64,000 nucleotides of DNA, from assembly GCA_030867875.1 (NCBI GenBank), contig JAOWCC010000019.1, forward strand, positions 75,978,861 to 76,042,860, read 5' to 3'. The translations under genes were made by a program, and so were the position numbers. Every line of letters begins with the position of its first letter. The first letter of the stretch is position 1. This DNA comes from Actinernus sp. WN-2022 (lineage: Eukaryota; Cnidaria; Anthozoa; Actiniaria; Actinernidae). The notes below the pieces were generated by a model. That model saw only the letters and a program-made list of their open reading frames with translations, was not told the origin of the DNA and did not search any database. Below, piece after piece: positions 56,302 through 64,000 of this stretch.

Positions 56302-56419
56302 GGTTAAATAAAGATGATTGGGGTGTACCCGCAGGAGATGCATAGCACCCACAATGGCTGCAAACACAAAAAGACTGGTTCTTGAGCTATCATTAGCCTC
56401 TCTACATCAAAAGATTAGA

Positions 56420-57440
56420 GGATCTTCGAATGTGGATAAGTTAGTGCCGAACCTCTTCGACATGCAAGGAAAAGTATGAGCTCCAATATAGGAATCTCCA
56501 GCTGTACCTCGTATGAAACTGCGCAGGGTCCACACAATTGCTGCACAATTGTGCGTCACTCCAAAAAAATCCTGGCTACGCCCCTTTGGACACAGCTGTG
56601 AAAGGAGGCAAGAAGCACCTTCGAGCAGGACCTATACAAGTTTATGAACAACTGTGTCTTTGGCAAGACTATGGAGAATTCAGTTGCGAAGGCGGGTGGA
56701 CGTCGTCAGATGGTACGGTCTTCGGAGAGGAGTAGGCTACAGCGCTTACTTAACAAACCTAGCTATGCGCGATGCACAATATTCGACGACCATCTTGCCG
56801 CCGTGCACAACTACAAAAGCAAACTACTGCTGAAAAGACCGATATATACGTAGGCATGTCCATCCTCGACCTTTCGAAGTTGCCGATGTACGACGTCTAC
56901 TATAACAAGGTTAAAAAACAACATGGAGACAGATGCAAGCTCCTGTACACGAATACTAACAGTCTCCTGCTGCAGGTCGAGATGGACGATAGGTCCATAT
57001 GTGCTGATAACGAGCAACTATTCCAAGGCCCATCCGTTGCATAGCATCGAGAACAAAAAGGTATTGGGCAGATGAAGGATGAGTGTCATGGTGTGCCTAT
57101 GCCGAGTTTGTGGGACTGCGGCCGAAGCTTTATTCAATCCTGAAGTCTGTCAATAGGAACATCCGGAAAGCCAAGGGCGTACGTTGAGCAGTAGTCAAAC
57201 ACCAAATCCGCCACGAACGGTATAAACTGTTTATTCGAGGAAAAGGTATTCCGTGAAGCGATGGACACCGAATGTGTGGCATTCACGTAAACAAAGTTTC
57301 AGATCTCGCGATTCGACTCCAAGCGCTGGCTTTCTCCCGATGGTGTAAACACACTAGCCTTCGGACACAAGGAATTAGTGCCCGCGAATACCATCGAACT
57401 CGACGCTTTCAGTAGACGAGCCCGTCTTTCCTAGGCGATG
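56420..57440 (+). pseudogene. Polinton/Maverick-type DNA polymerase B, C-terminal half, broken
   Basis: Protein-primed family B polymerase signatures appear in order but in changing frames: YRNLQLYL (56485), MNNCVFGKTMEN (56643), CTIFDDHLAAVH (56776), GMSILDLSKLPMYD (56856), then the palm C block where the usual Y-x-D-T-D-S is YTNTNS (56946). Then come MKDECHGVPMPEFVGLRPK (57072) and AFGHKEL (57359). Several frameshifts and stops, and loss of the first Asp of the catalytic D-T-D, make it inactive. The exonuclease half is missing. Such polymerases belong to Polintons/adintovirus-like elements; which one cannot be told from this fragment. Confidence 0.85.
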
Positions 57441-58860
57441 TACGATGAGGATCCCCTTCGGCGGGATCTCGGTACCTGGAGGCACCACCTGTAGCTCCTT
57501 ACTTTGGAGCCGTCGTTCCGACATGCATCCGACAATTAAATCATAAAGTATAGGTTGTCCTCAGGGAGCCACAGCTCGGGAAATCTCGTACAACTTCAAG
57601 CTCTATATAGTATCGGGGGTCCGCCTACTACTGCCTTCAAGCACCCCAGGCGCATAGAGCCAAAACTTTGAAAAACGGGCTTTTCCACAAACCCAACAGG
57701 TCGGTCAAACGTGGGCTCAGCCTGATGGACCTCCGTTCGTTGGGCTTCGACACGGGTCCAGTGTGGTCGCGGCATATGATTTGGTCCTGGGAGATAAATC
57801 TACCACATGGCCTGTTTGGCGAGCCATTGCATCTACGTAAACTAGTAAAACCAACTGCGTACTAAATATTTGTATTTTTCGTTCGTTCATCACCACAATG
57901 CCGAAGAAACGAGCTATTTCGCCAGAGCAAATCAACAAAGTCGCCTCCCTCCAATGGAGAAGTCCCCGCAGCCGAGGCTCGTAGACGCTATGGTATTGTG
58001 ACATCTTGTCTGTACAAAATCTGGCACAATGCAAGTAATGCATGGAGCCGCTGCAGTCTGTGCCGCACTCTGGAAACATAGTGACAACACCTCCACCATC
58101 AAAAGCACTTGCGCGCGAGGACGATGAACTATCTCTAGAGACTAAGTTTAGCATATTTGCAGAACAGACCACCGCTACTTCGAAGTTTAGAGAGAGGTCT
58201 CCAGCGGCTTTCCCTATCATATGAAGAAGGCCGCCATGAAGTAGAGAGTATGGTTAGCGATGTAGAAAACCTAGAGTACCTCGCCGAGCAAGATGGTATA
58301 CAAAGAGGCCATCTCAAGACTGCTAAAGAGCGCTGAAACCTGCATGGGTGAACATCGGTACTACGGTCTTGGTTCTCTGAACTACAAACCTCTTGTATCG
58401 AGAGTGAAACAGATCGTAGAAAAACGTAGTCGCCCACCAGGCGGATAGGCTACGATAGTCTGAGTGAAAACAACGTGCAAGCTAAGTGTACCAGTGACTG
58501 CACGAATGAGACCTAAAACCGCCGAAGGCCACTCCAGATGGAGTAGGCAGACGTCGCGAAGAGCGCGCGGGTGAGAGGAAGTGGTTTTATGTTAGACGTT
58601 TCCTACCCTCAGACTTCGAGTGTGAACAAAACATGGAAGCAAAACAAAGCACCGGCAAATACCTATCGATGGAACAATATGAGAAGTTCAAGAAGGTGGT
58701 TACCGATGAGTTCACGATGATCAAGGCCACTCTGAATGCGATCCTGGCCCGGCTCGAAAATCGCAACGCAGCCACTTCAGGCAGTGGAAAACCCAAGGTG
58801 GTGAGGAATCTAATATTTACAATAGAGGATGTCCAGGCCTACCCATCGTAATATGTCGAA
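57441..58860 (+). pseudogene. GC-richer remnant after PolB, possible Polinton sequence
   Basis: Less AT-rich than its surroundings. At 57898 an ATG opens PKKRAISPEQINKV, then a frame change gives VPAAEARRRYGIVTSCLYKI, a helix-turn-helix-like string. At 58633-58851 an ORF reads YLSMEQYEKFKKVVTDEFTM. No capsid, ATPase, protease or integrase motif was seen. Attribution to the same element is by contiguity and composition only. Confidence 0.4.
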
Positions 58861-59280
58861 AAAGGTTATCCCAACACACTGCAAACCGCAAAGTCCAGTT
58901 AGTCGGTCTTTGGAAATGGTTCAAAGGTTCCTCTGTCCATGCAAACAGCTCACTACATGGGATCTCATCAGTCTTTGCTGGTCCTATTGCACGATGGAAG
59001 GGTCGTTGCCAGCTCGATCGCGAATGCGAACAACCCGCAGTCCCCTCCGCCGCGTTGTTTCTGAGTCTAAGGCAATTCGACTGGCGGTTTCTTGTCCTCG
59101 GCTAAACAGCGATAGCACTCGGCCAACTGTATCGTCATTGATACAGCTAAAATCACTTCTACTGTTCATTTCGTGTCAATACAACCTTGCTCTCTGTCTT
59201 TTTAGGGTTTAAGCTTTCAAACAACCTTTCTTTGAACACTCTACGTGTAGCCGGTACATCCAAAACAATTATGACTTCGT
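58861..59280. other. Unassigned sequence after Polinton remnant
   Basis: Mostly GC-neutral with short ORFs on both strands; no motif recognised. Confidence 0.3.
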
Positions 59281-59284
59281 GCTA

Positions 59285-59412
59285 TTTAGGTGGGGGGACC
59301 AAATACGCGAAGGCAGATCAGATCTGCTAGCGATTTGATCCGGGGGGATAGTTTCCACTAGCGGATTTGATCCGGGGGATGAAATCCGCGGGGGATAAAA
59401 TCCGCTAGGACA
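59285..59412. repeat. GGATTTGATCCGGGGGAT tandem-like repeat
   Basis: CTAGCGATTTGATCCGGGGG, CTAGCGGATTTGATCCGGGG and CGGGGGATAAAATCCGCTAG: short units that can also pair as CTAGCGGAT / ATCCGCTAG. Confidence 0.75.
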
Positions 59413-59704
59413 CCGGCACTGCGCCAGAACGCCTAATTTATATCCTATTCTGTGCTGATACAAGATTTAGAAGAACTTTTATGATATTCGAATGAATATA
59501 TATATATTAAAGCGTCTATATTTGTTTGTGTTGGTTATTTTTTTGTGTTGATACTCAGGGAAGTCTGGCGAAGTGCCGTGTATAAACTGAATGAAAGTGG
59601 CAGGAGCAGTACTGTACTGTGACTGGCGAACTCGACATGCTGAATGTCGATATATCCAAAATGGCCGCCAAAAATCAAGAGGGGGGTGGTCTATCCCTTC
59701 GTAG

Positions 59705-60430
59705 AAAATATATAAGCAAATACCGTGAACAAAAATCCTGCAAAAATACGTTGGATCCGAAGTGAGGACCTATGCAGCCAAAAGATTAACAATTAAGAAT
59801 GAAAAGTCAGAAGACTACAGCAAAGCTGATATACAACGTAAAATTCTAACACAAAGCACTACGGTTAGCTAGGCCTGACACAAAAAGCGCTCGGACTAGA
59901 TTGCAGCCATAGACAGCTGTTTTGTTCTTATTAGTCGTCAGTATGGCATAGCAAACAGTACGCGGGCTTCGGTGCCACTGCACTACCGACCCGGACTGCG
60001 CTAAGAAGCATCTAGTTACGAGCTCACAGAAAAGCTTGGTTATCGGGTCACACGTCATTACGTGTGGCGAAAAGCCAAAAACCAAGCAAATCTGAACTAA
60101 ACGTGTCAGTACTCAGTTTGCGAGAAATATAGTTATGCTGGCCAGACCAGCTTTAAGAATGGTGACAGCAGGAATAATCGGATCTATATAAGACCTACGG
60201 TACAAAAATCCATAATAGAAAATATATAAGCAAATACTGTGAACAAAAATACGTTGGATCCGAAATGAGGACCTATGCAGCCAAAAGATTAACAATTAAG
60301 AATGAAAAGTCAGAAGACTACAGCAAAACTGATATACAACGCTTTTCGTGTCAGGCCTAACTAACCGTAGTGCTTTGTGTTAGAATCAGCTTTGCTGTAG
60401 TCTTCGGACTTTTCATTCTACCTCTTCGTA
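59705..60430. repeat. Direct plus inverted duplication, about 0.7 kb
   Basis: Bases 59709-59838 recur at 60226-60340 (AAGCAAATACNGTGAACAAA, ACGTTGGATCCGAA, GAAAAGTCAGAAGACTACAG). Just after, TAGGCCTGACACAAAAAGCG (59869) is mirrored by CGCTTTTCGTGTCAGGCCTA (60340), and CAAAGCACTACGGTTAG (59851) by CTAACCGTAGTGCTTTG (60361). Confidence 0.82.
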
Positions 60431-61330
60431 CTTGTAAGTTGTTTTCATGACACTTTGACAGATTCGATAAAGGCACAAGGCTAATAATTTATTGAGACAG
60501 TTTCCTTGGAAACATGTAATGTGACCTTTGAACTTTAATTTAAGGAAATTTGAAAAAAGCCTGTGGCAGGAAGGTAGAGTGTTTTAATTTGGCGGGTATT
60601 TTACTGTAATCGAATTAGGGTTAGTGCATACTTTATTGGTCCAGCTAGAACGGTTGGATTTGATACCCTCAAGTTTCAACGAATTTAAGATACTTTTCCA
60701 CGATGTCTAGTTGGACTGAAAAACTACATGGTAAACTGCATTAGTTTCACCGGTCTTAATTCTGACCTGTATGCGCTCTACTCTCCTCCCGAGGCCTTAT
60801 ATCATATTTTCTTGAAATTGAGATCAAAGGTCACATGGTCCGACGTCGCTATGGCAACCATCTTTGCCAGAACGTTAAAATGTGGACTCTACATGAGATA
60901 TGGTGATTTCAATGTTATCGGGTACAACCAAACGAAGGTAGACAACCCCTTTACTTCTAAGGGGTGTGGTCATTAATTCTTGACCCAGGCCTTAATATAC
61001 CTGAGATCGCCATCCTAATTATTTGATCTTCACGTACGTAAAAGCAAAGGCAAATTCCTTAATATCCCCTACTCTTTACCCCCGTTTTAGACCCGCCGCC
61101 GGTTAACGGTTGAAGTATGATCTCAATGAATTCCAACCTTAAGTTGTACTTTAAATTTTACTCACCGTTAGTTTAATTTTGTTATGCATCGCAACAAATA
61201 TTTATTTATTAGACTGTTTATTTAAACGAATAATTAATAGTTTTTGCCCCAAGAGCATATAAGCTCATCGTGGAGGCTTACGCCAATATATAATGAATAA
61301 CATAAAAATGAAAAAGACAATAAATACTAA
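60431..61330. other. Intergenic, nothing recognised
   Basis: An 82-codon ORF at 60728-60976 has no family features. No bordered element was seen. Confidence 0.35.
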
Positions 61331-61482
61331 CACTTAATGACTGACTGGCCCCGAGGGAAACTGTGAGTTTTGTTTCCCGAGACTCGCTGTTTTCCGAGAG
61401 GCTACTGAGTCGAGGGAAACATCGACTGAGCCGAGGGAAACAAAACTCACTAGCTGGTTTCCCAAGCGACCAGTCATTAGTG
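61331..61482. mobile_element. Hairpin MITE with GGGAAACAAAACTCAC arms
   Basis: CACTTAATGACTGACTGGCC...AACTGTGAGTTTTGTTTCCC is mirrored by GGGAAACAAAACTCACTAGC...GCGACCAGTCATTAGTG. The internal CGAGGGAAAC word is repeated. Confidence 0.8.
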
Positions 61483-62022
61483 TTATTGTTTTATACACAA
61501 GTTTAACGACTGTTAACACAGCTGCAGCTTCCCAAACCCGTGAATAAACTTCCAGATTGAACGTGCTCCTACAGCATTGAAGGGGGAGGGGTTTTAATTT
61601 AAAGGACACTGTCTATAAAAGCGACCAGTGTTCCAAAACTTTTTCCAAGATTGTAGTTTCATGGCGGCACAATAAAAAAACTAAAATACGGATTTCGACG
61701 TTGATTGTTATACCCATTTCTTGCATCTATTGACCTTACACTTGGCCACAATGTCCATGGATAATCGATATTCATCCATATATTCCCGAAATAGGTAAGT
61801 AAGCAATTAACTTAATGATGAAATTTTGGGAGACGTTTTGGTGACCTTATTAAAATTCTCCTACTCGCAATCGATCGCTTTAAAATGCATCGGACAACAG
61901 AAAGTCACCGACAGATACTGATACTGGAGGAAAATTAAACAATACCAATACCAATAGACTATGTAAATACATGGTCTAGGAGGAAGGTACGGTGGCTCAT
62001 AGGAACAAAACACTTCCCAGAT
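61483..62022. other. Intergenic before terminal foldback
   Basis: No gene or bordered repeat was identified. Confidence 0.35.
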
Positions 62023-62430
62023 TAAAAACACTAATGCCAGAATGAAAACACGTCCCAGAATGAAAACACTTGCCAGATTGAAAACACGTGCCAGAGTGAA
62101 AACGCTTGCCAGAATGAAAACACGTGCCAGAATAAAAACACGTCCCAGAATGAAAACACTAATGCCAGAATGAAAACACTTGCCAGAATGAAAACACTAA
62201 TGCCAGAATGAAAACACTTGCCAGAATGAAAACACTTGCCAGATTGAAAACACGTGCCAGAATGAAAACGCTTGCCAGAATGAAAACACTAATGCCAGAA
62301 TGAAAACACTTGCCAGAATGAAAACACTTGCCAGATTGAAAACACGTGCCAGAATGAAAACGCTTGCCAGAATGAAAACACTTGCCAGAATGAAAACACT
62401 TGCCAGAATGAAAACACTTGCCAATTTGCA
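62023..62430 (+). repeat. 18-20 bp tandem array, left arm
   Basis: Units CCAGAATGAAAACACTTG (18 bp) and CCAGAATGAAAACACTAATG (20 bp) with CCAGATTG and ACACGTG variants, about 22 units. ORFs rich in SVFILA or CFHSGK are artefacts. Confidence 0.95.
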
Positions 62431-62585
62431 AAACACTGCCAGGTAGCGGAAATAAGTCAAAAGAGGCCAGGCTACATAAGTTCTAATGATGCCATTTTAG
62501 AGACAGCGCGCGTCTTCCACGGTCAAAATGCACTGGACCCGAGTAAATATCCAAGAGAATGGAAACTGGTAACTAATATAGTAAC

Positions 62586-63732
62586 GCCTGGTCATTATTA
62601 ACATGTTATTGAAATAAATAAGTATACCTAATTTCGGGAACGTTGTCATAAAAAAATAAAACTTTAAAAATTAAAAACACAATCGAAACAATAGCTTTGC
62701 GGTTCGCTGATCTCTTGCATTGTCTTGTTTTTATTTATTTAAAGTTATTGTTTATTTGACAAAGATTTTGAAATTTGGTTATAGCGCGGCACCATACACA
62801 GAACGATGAGCTAGAGCAAACATTCGTGAATTCTGTTTGCTATTTGACAACGAGCTGTACCGAAAGCACGTCTGTCAAACCCGGTGGCCCAGGTTCGAAT
62901 CCTCAATTTTCATTTTTATTTCAAATTCCCCTCCCCCGGGCCAAAAATGTTGTTCAAATGTCCCATTCAGTACAGGGTCATATTAGGCGATTAAATGTCC
63001 CTACCCCCGGGACACCATGACACTGCACTTTGTCAGTGCACAGTCGTAGCCTTTTCGATTGCGACTTGTTTCTCGAAGAGCAGACAAATCTTTGTTATAA
63101 TTTGCGTTTGTATAGCCCGAATTCGAGATAAATAAACACTTGAAGTTTGATAAGTATATATTTTGTTGATAAGTATATATTATGTTTCGATTTGATCGGT
63201 ACATTACTATTAATCTTTTTTCCCCTAAACCTATTTAACATGTCGGTTTCCCTTCATTATTCCTCCCGATTAATTTTATCTTTCGTTTTGAAAAGCTGGT
63301 TTCCAAATTTTACAAAACAAATGTTGTGACAGAACCCAATACGTAATTCAACTTAATATTCAATCAACAAACTTTTCAAGAAAACTTGACTTTTTGAGCC
63401 GATGAAAACGTGCTGTCCAAAAAAACTCCCGCGTCGCGCCAGTAAAATTACTGAGCACCGGTCAAACCGGTTTTTTGCAAGTAAGGTAATTATAACATGT
63501 CACGCAGGCTATAGTCACGCTCCTCCCAACAACGCCGGTGGCACGTTACGATATACGATATATTTCGCGCCACGTTTTTGGCTGATGAAATCCCTTTTTA
63601 AACCACTCAACCTCGTCCCGTTATACGCATTGGGCATTCGTTTCCGACGGATTTCATTTAAAGCATTCATTTTCACACCGGCTATGAATAATTCAACGGC
63701 TTTATTTAGATTTCCCGCTAAAGACTGAAAAA
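62586..63732. other. Loop of terminal foldback
   Basis: Contains a box-B-like GGTTCGAATCC at 62893 and a piece (62915-63215) related to the MITE at 43947-44468. ORFs up to 108 aa have no transposase features. Confidence 0.5.
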
Positions 63733-63890
63733 GTTACTATATTAGTTACCAGTTCCCATTCTCAGGATATTTACTCGGGTCCAGTGCATTTTGACCGTGG
63801 AAGACGCGCGCTCTCTCTAAAATGGCATCATTAGAACTTATGTAGCCTGGCCTCTTTTGACTTATTTCCGCTACCTGGCAGTGTTTTGCA

Positions 63891-64000
63891 AATTGGCAAG
63901 TGTTTTCATTCTGGCAAGTGTTTTCATTCTGGCAAGTGTTTTCATTCTGGCATTAGTGTTTTTATTCTGGCAAGTGTTTTTATTCTGGCAAGTGTTTTCA
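63891..64000 (-). repeat. 18-20 bp tandem array, inverted right arm (partial)
   Basis: CAAGTGTTTTCATTCTGG units, the complement of the left array, running off the window. Confidence 0.95.

Larger units (their letters stand above)
62023..64000. mobile_element. Foldback element with 18-20 bp tandem-repeat arms, cut by window end
   Basis: The left arm has a tandem array (62023-62430) and then 155 bp of unique sequence (62431-62585). The same unique sequence appears inverted at 63733-63890 (GTTACTATATTAGTTACCAG, GGTCCAGTGCATTTTGACCG), followed by the inverted array to the window end. The loop is 62586-63732. Sequence identity of the unique arms looks above 90%. The outer ends and target duplication cannot be seen. 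Confidence 0.85.

Noticed and set aside
57717..58437. Minus-strand ORFs of 167 and 100 aa
   Set aside because: No family motif; they look like shadows of the GC-richer remnant, whose polymerase reads on the plus strand.
62023..62430. ORFs rich in SVFILA / CFHSGK on the minus strand
   Set aside because: They arise from an 18-bp tandem repeat read in frame and do not represent a protein gene.

Overview
The window is animal nuclear DNA, AT-rich and intron-rich, and very heavily loaded with transposable elements. Short inverted-repeat elements, CR1/jockey-like LINE fragments, tRNA-derived SINEs, a Polinton-type polymerase relic, long C/G homopolymers and an 18S rRNA fragment fit an anthozoan cnidarian, most likely a stony coral. 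That assignment is inference from repeat style and gene content; no species is claimed.

Only two multi-exon host genes are well supported, both on the + strand. Bases 1384-12924 hold the last eight exons of a CCDC102A/B-type coiled-coil protein, with all reading phases compatible; its 5' exons lie upstream of the window. Bases 21365-42949 hold a gene of about 1.5 kb coding sequence spread over 21.6 kb: an N-terminal ankyrin-repeat region, an acidic low-complexity linker and a C-terminal coiled coil. I do not recognise a named family for it.

Between and inside these genes almost everything recognisable is mobile DNA. 1-1130: minus-strand LINE fragment. 3.4-16.6 kb: hAT, Harbinger-like and hairpin MITEs and a SINE. 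17.3-20.9 kb: a decayed Ty3/gypsy element split by a LINE fragment. 22.2-27.0 kb: a LINE split by a 3.46 kb Tc1-like foldback element whose arms are about fifty 37-bp minisatellite units. 30.8-35.0 kb: two more foldback elements almost abutting. 37.2-41.2 kb: an insert with two minisatellites. 42-50 kb: MITEs and unexplained sequence.

The right part holds three small unusual coding regions: an intact 165-aa acidic ORF with a convergent Cys-rich broken ORF (50.9-52.5 kb), a 347-aa Cys-rich ORF with a duplicated zinc-ligand pattern and a minisatellite at its 3' end (54.1-55.5 kb), and a broken Polinton/Maverick-type DNA polymerase B just downstream of an orphan 18S rRNA 3' fragment (56.1-57.4 kb). 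The window ends inside another foldback element whose arms are 18-20 bp tandem repeats (62.0 kb to beyond the edge).

The most unusual theme is the repeated occurrence of inverted-arm elements whose arms or cores are tandem arrays, several inside introns of one gene. All calls come from reading the sequence; no search was run.
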